NCBI RefSeq assembly: GCF_004458765.1
Contig: NZ_SPJX01000184.1
Coordinates: 372,001-436,000, forward strand
From: Microvirga pakistanensis
Lineage (GTDB): Bacteria > Pseudomonadota > Alphaproteobacteria > Rhizobiales > Beijerinckiaceae
Length of the DNA: 64,000 bases
Reading direction: 5' to 3'
Made by a program: the position numbers and the translations under genes. Below are positions 37,531-46,125 of this stretch, in pieces; position 1 is the first letter of the stretch; each line of letters begins with the position of its first letter. The notes beneath the pieces were generated by a model. The model ran no database searches. It worked only from the letters and a program-made list of their open reading frames with translations, and had not been told where the DNA came from.

Positions 37531-38990
37531 AGCTGCGGGCCTGCCAGCATCCGCTTGAAGAAGCGTGCATAGAGGAGATTGGCCGGCACGATGCGGTCGT
37601 CTTCGCGGGTGACGAGACCGGCTCCCTTGAGACGGTAATAGGTATCGCTGCTCTCGCCGGGATCGCGGCCGCGGCGGATCACCTCGCGCATGGCCAGCTC
37701 CAGCCCGGCCGATCCGAGACGAACTAGCAGGGCCTTCAGATGATCGGAGAACGGTCCGTCATCGTCGGCGCTGGAGTCCAAGAACTTGCGGAACGTGAGG
37801 CCAGGTGTCGTGGCGAGACGGTAAAGGGCCACCCGGGTGAGATAGGGCTGCCCATGCACGAGCTCGTAAAGCTCGCGGGTTTGGGGCCCCCGACAGGGGC
37901 GCACCGTAGCGGCGGTTGAGGTCAGCAGTGTCATCGAGATCGAACGAGCCGATGCTGATGGTCTCTCCGACGTTGAAGGGCGACTGAAACTCGCGGTTTA
38001 CGAGGAGATAGGGTTCAGTTGAGATGACGAGAGCGAGCCCCACCTTGCGCCAATCTGCCTGCCACCGCCGGTTATCCACTCCCGAAGCATGCCGAAGAAA
38101 TCGTTCTGCCAGGTTCGACCAAGAAGGCGATCCGTTTCATCGAGGGCAAAAATCAAGGGTTCATCCAATTCCGTGAGGATGCGCATCTCGACAAGATCAG
38201 TAATGTCAGCGCCGGACTCGAGCGTGGGTATGCCCTCGCTCGAGAGACGAAGCCGCTGCAGGAGAAGCGTCGTGAAGCGCTTCAGGAAAACCGAGTACTC
38301 TGCGAGCTGCGATTCGGAGAAGCCTTGAAAGTCGACGAAGACGTGCTTGCGCGGTTTACCGTCTGGTTCAGTCAAATGGCGGACGAGGAGGCTCGACTTC
38401 CCCATTTGACGGGCCCCTTTGATGACGAGTGTCTCGCCCTCGGAGCCATGCAAGCGGTCTATGACGTCGTCAGGGGCTCGCCTCACATAGAAGGGGTCGT
38501 CGGCCCGCATCGTGCCGCTGGGACTAATGAAAGCGGTCGGGCGCGGGCGGGCCAAATCAGGCACCTCCGCAGCAGCGGGATGGTCATCGCAAGGAGGCCC
38601 TGGCTTAAGGCTACCATTGCCGATGGCTTTTAGGATCGTCGTCCTTACTCGTTCATTGTCGCTGGGTGCGCACCAGAGCTCGTATTGCAACGGATCAAGG
38701 TAAGCGCCCAACTCGTAATCGAGCGGGCCCTGGTACCGGATGCGAATGGGGAGAATGAGCGGTTTGCCGTCTTCGCTCTGGCGATGGTGCGCGAGCCGTA
38801 CCTCAGCTTGTACCATCTCGCTTTGTGCTGCGTCCTCGGACAGCAGAACGATCAAGGCATCGCACCATTCGATCTGCTTCTTGATCTCTGCCGATCAGCG
38901 TGTTCCGACCGGTATTCCTGTGTCGATGAACACCTCATGCCCGGCATCGGTCAGAGCTTCACGCAAGTGCTGAGCCAGCGTCGCGTCGTC
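37527..38990 (-). pseudogene. TIR - AAA (AAA_35-like) protein, degraded
   Basis: The residual TIR domain reads ATLAQHLREALTDAGHEVFI then, after an in-frame TGA at 38897-38895 where Trp is expected, SAEIKKQIEWCDALIVLLSE. An AAA domain follows with P-loop IKGARQMGKSSLL and Walker B-like EPLIFALDETDRLL. One-base losses near 38078 (LREW/NRRWQADWRKVGLA) and near 37895 break the frame twice before LYELVHGQPYLTRVALYRL. The first TIR strand is missing because the gene is cut at about 38990 against a phage gene. TIR domains in bacterial defence typically cleave NAD; this copy is inactive. Confidence 0.75.
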
Positions 38991-39490
38991 CCGAGCTTCA
39001 AGGGCATTCCGTTCTGGGTCGAGCAGGACGGAGAGGAGGGCAGGCGCAGGCTCCCAATCCACGAGTTTCCCATGCGTAACGATCCCTTCATCGAGGACCT
39101 CGGTGAAGCCGACCGGCAATACGATGTCACCGCCTACTTGGTCGGCGATCTCTCGTCGCCCGAGGCCTCCGGCCTCGTGGCTCAGCTCGCGAGCCGCGGA
39201 CCCGGCCTGCTGGTGCTGCCGACCTACGGCCCCTCATGGCCTGCTGCGCCACCTTCAAGCGCGATTGGTCGAAGGACCGCCTGAACTTAATCGCCTTCAA
39301 TATGCGCTTCGTCCGCGAAGGCGCGTCCTCGGCGCTCTCCTCGGTGCTGTCGCTGGCCAATCTCGCCTTTCTGGCCGTCGATGCTCTGTCCTCGGCGGTC
39401 TCCACCAGGGCCTCCGGCGCGATCAAGGTGCAGCGCCAGCCCGACCACGTGACGGCGGCGGCCGTGGACGAGTTCCGCAACGTCGTCTCT
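38991..39490 (+). pseudogene. Prophage DNA-circularisation protein remnant
   Basis: The order PSFKGIPFWVEQDGEE, LPIHEFPMRNDPFIEDLGEA, VTAYLVGDLSSPEASGLVAQ, GPGLLVLPTYGP matches the N-terminal domain of Mu-like DNA-circularisation (tail/ejection) proteins. A one-base loss in a C run near 39230 shifts the frame, after which FKRDWSKDRLNLIAFNMRFV continues the domain. The 5' end is missing at the junction with the TIR gene and the 3' end is cut by the IS6 element at 39491. Confidence 0.7.
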
Positions 39491-40293
39491 GGCATTGTCA
39501 CGGGAGCGGCTGACGGCTCGGAGCGATATGCAGTAGGGTAGGGGATACGGCCCATCTCCTATGCCCGTCATCAGTTCCCGCGAGAGATCATCCGGCAGGC
39601 CGTCTGGCACTATCTCCGGTTCACGCTCAGCTATCGCGATGTCGAGGCGTTGCTGGCCGAACGTGGGCTGGAGGTGTCCTACGAGACAGTCCGGCGGTGG
39701 GTCCTCAAGGTCGGCCCTGCCTTCGCCCGCAACCTGCGTCGGCTGCGGCCTCGTTCGACAGACATCAGGCACTTGGATGAGCGGGTGGTCTCGATCCAGG
39801 GCAATCGGATGTACCTGGGGCGAGCCGTCGACAGCGAGGGCGAAATTCTCGAGGTCCTCGTGCAACCGAGGCGAGACAAGGCAGCCGCCCTGAAACTTAT
39901 CCGCAAGCTGCTGAAGAAGCAGGGCTATGCTCCGATCGTGCTTGTGACCGACAAACCAGGATCCTATGGCGCCGCGCAGAGAGAGCTGGGTCTCTCAGCT
40001 CACCATGAGCGAGGCCTGCGCAAGAACAACCGGGCTGAGAGCTCACATCAAGTGGTGCGCCGACGAGAGTGGAAGATGCAAGGCTTCAAGTCGGCTGAAT
40101 CAGCTCAACGCTTCCTGTCTCTCCATTGCGCCGCTTACAACGCCTTCTACCTCCAGCGCCATCTCATCTCCCGCCGCACTCTGCACCTCTTTCGAGCCGA
40201 GACCGCGAACCAATGGCAGATCGCGACCGCTGCCGCTTGAAAGGCCAATGTGCAAGCCTCCTGCTGCTCCGCTCCAGTTCCCGTGACAATGCC
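39491..40293 (+). mobile_element. IS6-family insertion sequence
   Basis: An 803-base element bounded by inverted repeats. The left end GGCATTGTCACGGGA (39491) is repeated as its reverse complement TCCCGTGACAATGCC ending at 40293, 15 bases identical, with weaker similarity beyond. It contains one transposase gene, and the size is normal for IS6. The eight bases on each side (TCGTCTCT and GAAGCGGG) differ, so there is no target-site duplication. This suggests rearrangement or adjacent deletion after insertion. Confidence 0.85.
39542..40240 (+). CDS. IS6-family transposase without a normal start codon
   Basis: The frame from 39542 encodes ISYARHQFPREIIRQAVWHY and the DDE domain. The first Asp is in IRHLDE, the second in VLVTDKPGSYG, and Glu in NNRAESSHQVVRRRE, all of the IS6 type, ending ANQWQIATAAA. 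No ATG, GTG or TTG occurs in frame before TTG 39650, which would remove the first 36 residues of the helix-turn-helix region. The copy may therefore be inactive, or its start codon has mutated (an ATC sits where the family begins). Confidence 0.85.
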   Translation, partial: GIRPISYARHQFPREIIRQAVWHYLRFTLSYRDVEALLAERGLEVSYETVRRWVLKVGPAFARNLRRLRPRSTDIRHLDERVVSIQGNRMYLGRAVDSEGEILEVLVQPRRDKAAALKLIRKLLKKQGYAPIVLVTDKPGSYGAAQRELGLSAHHERGLRKNNRAESSHQVVRRREWKMQGFKSAESAQRFLSLHCAAYNAFYLQRHLISRRTLHLFRAETANQWQIATAAA

Positions 40294-41109
40294 GAAGCGG
40301 GGGCGCTCGATCCACGTCTACTGGACAATGCAATCGCACCACCTCCATTCGTCGCTACGTTTTGATATTCCTCACATGAAATCTACTCACCCAGACATAG
40401 GAGAAGTGGCTCCCTGACCCTTGTCATTGCAGGGCGATATGTTCGACTGTCCAGTTCAACAACGGCCCTATGGGCTCCTCTAACTAGACACGATCGTGCT
40501 TGAAGGGCTGGCGAACACAGCTGCCGTCTATGAGCAACCGATCGTTTGCAGACGTCTCTCAAGCCATTGTGTTAACCAGCCGGGCAGGGAAGGCTTTCCT
40601 AGGGTCGGATCAAATGGCTTAGAATAGGGCTTCTGGAATCCTTCTACCGATCAACCCGCTGCTGGTGGTCTCTAATCAGCCTTCCATGAGGTGCCGGGGA
40701 GGGCACTTTGTGAGAGTGATCATGGGGGAATAGGTGCAACCTCATGGCAGAACGTAGAAAACGCTTATTTCAGTACGCGTGCAGCGCCATATTCTGAACC
40801 GCGCAGATAACTTATCCACTTTGGCATGAGCGTAGCTTTATACAGCTCCTGATGGATCTGGGGAAGATTGTTGCTCATCAGTGATTGAGGCCGGGGAGAG
40901 CAGGCCCCGGGCACAAGTGGGCATTCACACCATTATGGCAGCACCTCACTCCGCCTGATCATTTCGATCAGAGCAGGGGCTTTTTGCAGTCGCTGCTCCC
41001 GCCCGCATCCCCGTGTCGCAGTTGTGTCAGAGCTCGTGCTACAGAGAGGCCTCAAGACGGCTTTGTGTTTCAGATCGTTCCCCGCCGTCGCTTTGGACAA
41101 TCGGACGCC
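40294..41109. other. Intergenic region, no gene recognised
   Basis: About 815 bases between the IS6 element and the Bcr/CflA exporter. Frames here are short and overlap without family resemblance. The base composition is lower in GC than the flanks. The exporter frame is open back to 40885, but the 75 extra residues look non-coding. It presumably carries the exporter promoter; I could not place one. Confidence 0.4.
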
Positions 41110-42336
41110 ATGACCCACACCAGAGCCGCAGCGGCTCAGCCTGCCGCCAAGCCTTCCTTCATTGCTCTGCTCATTGCCGCCTCAGCCGTGAGCCCGCTCG
41201 GCATCAACATGTACCTGCCCTCCATGCCGGCCATGGCACGGGCGTTTAGGGTCGACTTCGCCACCATTCAGCTGACCCTCTCGCTCTATCTCGCGGCGAT
41301 GGCGATCGGACAGCTGATCATCGGTTCGCTCTCCGACCGCTTCGGCCGCCGGCCCATGCTCCTGATCGGGCTCTTCATCTTCGTGATCGGCTCATTCGTC
41401 TGCCTGACAGCGCAGAATATCGGGCTCCTGATCCTCGGGCGCGTCGTGCAGGCCATCGGCGGCTGCGCCGGGATCACGCTGAGCCGTGCCATTGTCCGCG
41501 ACCTTTACGGGCGCAATCAGGTGGCCAGCATGATCGGCTATGTCACCATGGGCATGGCAGTCGCGCCCATGATCGCACCGACCATCGGCGGCGTCCTCGA
41601 AACACTCTATGGATGGCGTGCGTCCTTCATGTTCCTGATGCTGTTTGGCGGTCTGGTCCTGCTCGTCGCCTCCTGGCAGCTGCACGAGACCAACCACAAC
41701 CGCAGTGCCGGAGGCTCCCCCCGGCATCTCATCCGCAGCTACCTGAGCCTTTTCGGCTCACGCCTGTTCTGGGGCTACACGCTGGCGGCCAGTTTCGTCT
41801 CGGCCGTGTTCTTCGCTTTTGTCGCAGGCGCGCCCTACGTGATGATCGAGCTGATGGGCCGCAGCCCGGCAGAATACGGCTTCTATTTCGCCATCGTGCC
41901 GAGTGGTTACATCCTGGGCAACTTCGCCTCCGGCCGGTTCGCCGGCAGGTTGGGACCGAACCGGATGATCTTGGCCGGCACGCTCGTGACCCTGGCCAGT
42001 GTCGCCGGCATGGCAGTCCCATTTGCCATGGGGAGCCTGCACCCGGCGGCTCTGTTCGCGCCGATGTTCTTCATTGGCCTGGGGAATGGACTGGTTCTGC
42101 CGAGCGGCATCGCCGGTGCGGTCAGCGTGAAGCCAGAGGTTGCGGGCGCGGCGGCCGGCCTGTCGGGCAGCATCCAGATCGGGTTCGGTGCGCTTGTTGC
42201 TCCGGTTGTGGGTGCGACCCTGGGCGCCACCGTTTGGCCGCTGATCACGATCATGGCAGTCTGTGCGCTGTTTGCACTTGCCTCGTTCGGACTGGTGGCG
42301 GATTGGCGCAGAGCAAGTCGGGCATCCAAGCTATGA
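41110..42336 (+). CDS. Bcr/CflA-family MFS drug exporter
   Basis: A 408-residue, 12-helix major facilitator protein. Loop 2-3 carries motif A (GSLSDRFGRRPMLLIG). The first helix, SPLGINMYLPSMPAMARAFR, is the Bcr/CflA signature, and helix 4 has GRVVQAIGGCAGITLSRAIVR-like sequence. These are proton-driven efflux pumps for drugs such as bicyclomycin or chloramphenicol; the true substrate is unknown. ATG at 41110 gives the usual N-terminus. Confidence 0.93.
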   Translation: MTHTRAAAAQPAAKPSFIALLIAASAVSPLGINMYLPSMPAMARAFRVDFATIQLTLSLYLAAMAIGQLIIGSLSDRFGRRPMLLIGLFIFVIGSFVCLTAQNIGLLILGRVVQAIGGCAGITLSRAIVRDLYGRNQVASMIGYVTMGMAVAPMIAPTIGGVLETLYGWRASFMFLMLFGGLVLLVASWQLHETNHNRSAGGSPRHLIRSYLSLFGSRLFWGYTLAASFVSAVFFAFVAGAPYVMIELMGRSPAEYGFYFAIVPSGYILGNFASGRFAGRLGPNRMILAGTLVTLASVAGMAVPFAMGSLHPAALFAPMFFIGLGNGLVLPSGIAGAVSVKPEVAGAAAGLSGSIQIGFGALVAPVVGATLGATVWPLITIMAVCALFALASFGLVADWRRASRASKL

Positions 42337-42413
42337 GAGAGCTTGGCACAGCCTCCAAGACCCACAAGAAGAACGGGTGAAGCAACCACAGGGGACAGGC
42401 CGGAGAACGTTCG

Positions 42414-43343
42414 ATGCAGCACTCACAGCTCATCAGTCGTCGCAGTATCCTCCGTTCTTTCGCGGCGACCAGTGCCGCGATCATGTGGCCCTTGACCGCA
42501 ACCGCACAGACGGGTCCGGTTCTGACCAGGCCTGTCCCCTCGACCGGCGAGGCGCTGCCTCTGGTCGGGCTCGGCACCTGGATTACGTTCAATGTCGGGC
42601 GCGATATCGAAGCGCGGGACAGCTGTGCCGAGGTCATGCGGGCGTTCTTTGACGCCGGCGGGGGCCTGATCGATTCCTCTCCCATGTACGGCTCGTCGCA
42701 GGAGGTGATCGGCTATGGCCTGCAAAAGCTCGGTTATCCGGCCCGTCTGTTCTCGGCCGACAAGGTCTGGATCTCATCCGGTTCAGCCGGCCCAAGTCAG
42801 ATCGAGCAGTCACGCCATCAGTGGAGGGTTCCTCGCTTTGACCTGCTCCAGGTCCACAATCTCCTGTCCTGGGAGGCGCACCTCAAGACCCTCGTTGCCA
42901 TGAAGGCAGACGGGAAGCTGCGTTATATTGGGATTACCACCTCGGAGGGGCGTCGCCATCGCGAGTTTGAGCACGTGATGCGTCAGCATCCGCTCGACTT
43001 TATCCAGGTCACCTACAACATCCTCGATCGTGAGGTCGAAGACCGTATTCTGCCCTTGGCGGCTGAGCGCGGCATCGGGGTTATCATCAATCGCCCGTTC
43101 CGGCAGGGCTCCTTGCTTGACAGTCTCGAGCGCCATCCTCTCCCCGCCTGGGCACGGGAGATTGATGCGAGAAGCTGGGCGCAGTTCATCCTGAAGTTCA
43201 TCCTGTCGCACCCGGCCGTGACCTGCGCCATTCCGGCGACGACTCGGGCGGATCACGTGCGTGAGAACATGGCGGCGGCCACTGGGCGCCTGCCGGATGC
43301 CGCCATGCGGGCCCGCATGATTGCCTACGTTGAGGGCCTCTGA
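42414..43343 (+). CDS. Tat-exported aldo/keto reductase
   Basis: A 309-residue protein with a twin-arginine signal (SRRSILRSFAATSAAIMWPL, probable cleavage after ATAQ) followed by an AKR barrel. The catalytic tetrad is visible: Asp and Tyr in IDSSPMYGSS, Lys in FSADKVWIS, His in DLLQVHNLL. NADP-binding positions are near SHPAVTCAIPATTRADHV. Export of a cofactor-containing reductase fits the Tat signal. Its stop overlaps the start of the DUF6064 gene (TGATG), implying a functional link. Substrate unknown. Confidence 0.9.
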   Translation: MQHSQLISRRSILRSFAATSAAIMWPLTATAQTGPVLTRPVPSTGEALPLVGLGTWITFNVGRDIEARDSCAEVMRAFFDAGGGLIDSSPMYGSSQEVIGYGLQKLGYPARLFSADKVWISSGSAGPSQIEQSRHQWRVPRFDLLQVHNLLSWEAHLKTLVAMKADGKLRYIGITTSEGRRHREFEHVMRQHPLDFIQVTYNILDREVEDRILPLAAERGIGVIINRPFRQGSLLDSLERHPLPAWAREIDARSWAQFILKFILSHPAVTCAIPATTRADHVRENMAAATGRLPDAAMRARMIAYVEGL

Positions 43344-44017
43344 TGGCGGACTGGTTGTCCTACACGCCATCGGATTTCCTGCTGTTCTCAGCCCGCACCT
43401 ATTACCGTCTGTTCGAGATTTACAACCGGGCAATCTGGCCCACACAGATCCTCGCTCTGCTGCTCGGCTTCCTTATCCTATGGTGGCTGTATCGCGCTGG
43501 TGCTTGGCAAGCTGCGGTGGTGATGATGATCCTTGCAGCCGGTTGGCTTTGGACGGCCTGGGCTTACCTTGTGGAGCATTACGACACGATCAACTGGGCG
43601 GCGCGTTACTTCGCCATCGCCTTTGTCATGGAGGCGCTGCTGCTGATCTGGGCAGGTGTCGTTCGGAGCCGCCTCTCGTTTCAGCCACGCAGGGACTGGA
43701 TCGGCCGCACCGGAGCAGTGCTGGTTCTGTTCGCGCTCGTGGTGCAGCCGCTGATTGGCCCGCTTGTGGGTCGCGATTGGACGCAGGCCGAGATCTTTGG
43801 CATCACACCGGATCCCACCGTGCTTGCCACGCTCGGCGTTCTCCTGACCGTGGATAGGCGGTTCCCGTGGGCGCTCGCGATCATTCCACTCATCTGGTGT
43901 GCCCTCAGCGGAGCAACCCTTTGGACCATGGGCTCACCGGATGCCTGGGTTATGCCTGTGGCAACCCTTGGTGCCCTTGGATTGGCCCTTTATCGGATGT
44001 TGGCTGCGCGGGGGTAG
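43343..44017 (+). CDS. DUF6064-type membrane protein
   Basis: A 224-residue polytopic protein with six or seven hydrophobic helices. The start SYTPSDFLLFSARTYYRLFE and the IWPTQILALLLGF stretch match what I recall of DUF6064 proteins. It is translationally coupled to the Tat-exported aldo/keto reductase, so it may be a membrane partner. No redox-cofactor motif is seen. Confidence 0.75.
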   Translation: MADWLSYTPSDFLLFSARTYYRLFEIYNRAIWPTQILALLLGFLILWWLYRAGAWQAAVVMMILAAGWLWTAWAYLVEHYDTINWAARYFAIAFVMEALLLIWAGVVRSRLSFQPRRDWIGRTGAVLVLFALVVQPLIGPLVGRDWTQAEIFGITPDPTVLATLGVLLTVDRRFPWALAIIPLIWCALSGATLWTMGSPDAWVMPVATLGALGLALYRMLAARG

Positions 44018-44086
44018 GGTAGGGGATGGACCGGATGCCACTCCAGCCGATAAGGGGAGGGTAGCAAAGCGATTTGCATCGTGAGG

Positions 44087-44162
44087 CCATCGTCAGCTTA
44101 ATGAACGGAGCATCTAACTTTTAATCAGAGGGTCCTGGGTTCGAGTCCCAGCGCGCTCACCA
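44087..44162 (+). pseudogene. tRNA-Lys (TTT) with degenerate 5' half
   Basis: The 76 bases align end to end with a tRNA-Lys. The 3' part is perfect: anticodon loop CTTTTAA, T arm CTGGG-TTCGAGT-CCCAG, CGCGCTC-A-CCA. The 5' acceptor strand reads CCATCGT instead of the GAGCGCG needed to pair. The D loop is altered and the anticodon stem has an A-C mismatch. This is the pattern left when an element integrates into the 3' half of a tRNA gene, or a decaying tRNA copy. Confidence 0.75.
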
Positions 44163-44866
44163 TATCCCTCAATGAGTTACCGGCACATTGAGATTGTATC
44201 ACGGAGTTCATCGAGTTTCCCGTGCGCACCCCGTGCACACCAGATGCATCCTTGCGCGTCCTCTCGCGGCGAAAACAGGGGTTTGAGATCTCCCTAGGGA
44301 GCGCCAAAGGCTTCAAGGACTTAGCTGAAAAGCTTGGCTGTACTGCACAGTTTTCTTCAAAGTATCTCAAAAACAAACAACGAATGGCTATTCAAGCGCA
44401 AGCGCTCAATAACGCTTCTACGGCAGGTTGCCATTCCATGCTTAGACAGGAAAATCACGCAACCCGTCCTCATCAAGCGGGCGGTGATTTCAATAAGGCC
44501 CTGCAAGGCGTTGGAGGGAATCGCGTGCGGCAAGATGAAAGCGTGGGGCTCTGCACGTAACTGATCAAACGCCCCGCCAACGACCCTGTGCGGGCTTATT
44601 CGAGCCCAACGATGTTTCCGTAACAGCGCCTTCCCATCAAGGCAGGTGATAAGCCGGTAGCCGCAAATGTCATCCGAAGGTACAGCATCGCTCGACCTTA
44701 CCGATCTGGATTTTCTCGAATACTGTCATCATCGGAAAGTCTCGTGACGGTGTATTCTTGAGCTTCAAGCGGTGAAGATCAAGATGCTGACCCCTATACG
44801 TCCGTCGGATATGCTTCGCCCGTGGGTCGCCTTGTGGCTCCATGGATGGAGACGTGGGGCGCCCCC
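44163..44866. other. Intergenic region, no gene recognised
   Basis: About 700 bases between the tRNA-Lys remnant and the T6SS-linked genes. Frames present are short. One 66-residue minus-strand frame (44670-44870, TTG start overlapping the upstream stop) has no family resemblance, and the frame over the tRNA end (SALGLEPRT) is the usual antisense tRNA artefact. Confidence 0.4.
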
Positions 44867-45460
44867 TCAAAGATACAGAAACCCGCGGACACTGTCTCTC
44901 GGGTTGAGTGGGTAATCGCTTTCTATGACCAGAGCCATGGCGGCGACCCCGGGCTCATTCAACCCGGGGATGAACAGCTGATTTAGCCGTCGCGATGCAA
45001 TCTCGTTCTGGTGTGGCAGATGGACCGTCCCGTTCCCGGCAGGGGTCACGACTGTGTTTCCTAGCCCGCGCCAAGCCAAGAGGTCGCGTACGACGCGCGC
45101 ACGGATCAGAAGGCTTGCGTCGCTCCATTCAGGCGGAACGAGGCATAGGCACCTCATTGCCATTCCGACAGAAAGGTCATGAGTCTGGGCGAAGCTGACG
45201 ATCTTCTCGAACTCCCGTTGTTCGATCCACCATCCGCCCATGGCAACCGCCTGAGGCGAACGTCCACTTCCCCCAAAGCGAAAAATCCTCGTCGCTGCGT
45301 GAAGTTCATGCCGAACAGGGTTCAATATCCCTCCAGTCTGCGCATAGGCCAGCACACGACCGGCTGGATCCGTGATGGCATTTCGGCTGCTGAGGTTCGT
45401 CCCCATCGCGAGCAGTCGGCTTTTTGGGTCAGAAAACTCGGACGCGTTGAGGAAGGACAT
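44867..45460 (-). CDS. Unknown protein of the PAAR/DUF4123 module
   Basis: A 197-residue protein with a strong ribosome site (AGGAGGAG before ATG 45460). Notable segments are ATRIFRFGGSGRSPQAVAMG, GGWWIEQREFEKIVSFAQ and VPPEWSDASLLIRARVVRDL, ending LFIPGL...RGFLYL. I do not recognise a named family, though the FRFG...GGWWI...EF layout resembles proteins I have seen beside T6SS PAAR/adaptor genes. No signal or membrane helix. Third in the order PAAR, DUF4123, this gene, it is the natural candidate for the delivered effector or its immunity protein. Confidence 0.7.
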   Translation of the reverse strand: MSFLNASEFSDPKSRLLAMGTNLSSRNAITDPAGRVLAYAQTGGILNPVRHELHAATRIFRFGGSGRSPQAVAMGGWWIEQREFEKIVSFAQTHDLSVGMAMRCLCLVPPEWSDASLLIRARVVRDLLAWRGLGNTVVTPAGNGTVHLPHQNEIASRRLNQLFIPGLNEPGVAAMALVIESDYPLNPRDSVRGFLYL

Positions 45461-45597
45461 GAAGGCTCTCCTCCTGCATTCAAGCTGAGGATACGGGACG
45501 CTTCGAAAGTTTCCAAGTAGAATGGGAGTCGCCCGTGGAGCAGCGGACGTTTGGCGACTCCGTCGTCTACTGCGATCAAGACATTGTCGCCTTGAGC

Positions 45598-46125
45598 CTA
45601 CCGGCCGATCACAACCGTATCGCCTTGACGCTGAAAGACCAGAAGGTCCGCCCCATCCTCGGCCTCTATCCAGTAAGTTGTTGCGTATTGGAACCAGAAG
45701 TCGAGTTCTTCACTGCTGCAGCCTGGGAGGTAGTCCCGGAGCACGCGTGGATCGTAGAATCTGAAAAGGACACGGCGTCCGTCCGGCAGGGCGACCTCCA
45801 AGCGCTTGCGGAGATGGCGCCACATCGTCCCGAAATCGGCCTGCGCCCGGAACATGATGCCCCACGACTGGCCTCGGCCTTCTGTAGCCCAGCGCTTCGT
45901 GAACGCGTCTTCTGGTTCGAGTAGCACGAGGTAGGGCGCGGCGCGCTCGATCTGCGGCTCGAGCGGCCCGGCGAAGAGGCAAGCACACGGTCGGCCTAGG
46001 GTTCGTAAATGTCCATGGAGGGAGGGATCGCGGGCGCCATCGACAATGGCGTAGAACGACGTGGATTGTGGCTTCGTCTGGCCTTGGCTCAGGAAGTGCT
46101 TGGCCGGATCGCTGGTCTCGTTCAC
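45598..46125 (-). CDS. DUF4123 T6SS effector adaptor
   Basis: A 175-residue DUF4123 protein: STSFYAIVDGARDPSLHGHL, CLFAGPLEPQIERAAPYLVL, WGIMFRAQADFGTMWRHLRK and GRRVLFRFYDPRVLRDYLP. DUF4123 proteins are adaptor chaperones that load effectors onto VgrG/PAAR spikes. The GTG start at 46125 overlaps the PAAR stop by four bases (GTGA), so the two are co-translated. The next gene, 137 bases downstream, is likely its cargo or the cargo's immunity. Confidence 0.88.
   Translation of the reverse strand: MNETSDPAKHFLSQGQTKPQSTSFYAIVDGARDPSLHGHLRTLGRPCACLFAGPLEPQIERAAPYLVLLEPEDAFTKRWATEGRGQSWGIMFRAQADFGTMWRHLRKRLEVALPDGRRVLFRFYDPRVLRDYLPGCSSEELDFWFQYATTYWIEAEDGADLLVFQRQGDTVVIGR

Noticed and set aside
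38685..38990. Upstream part of the plus-strand frame that reaches the phage circularisation remnant
   Set aside because: Similarity to the phage protein begins only at 38991; the earlier part is antisense to the TIR-AAA gene.
44125..44376. Minus-strand frame containing SALGLEPRTL
   Set aside because: This is the well-known antisense translation of a tRNA 3' end, not a protein.
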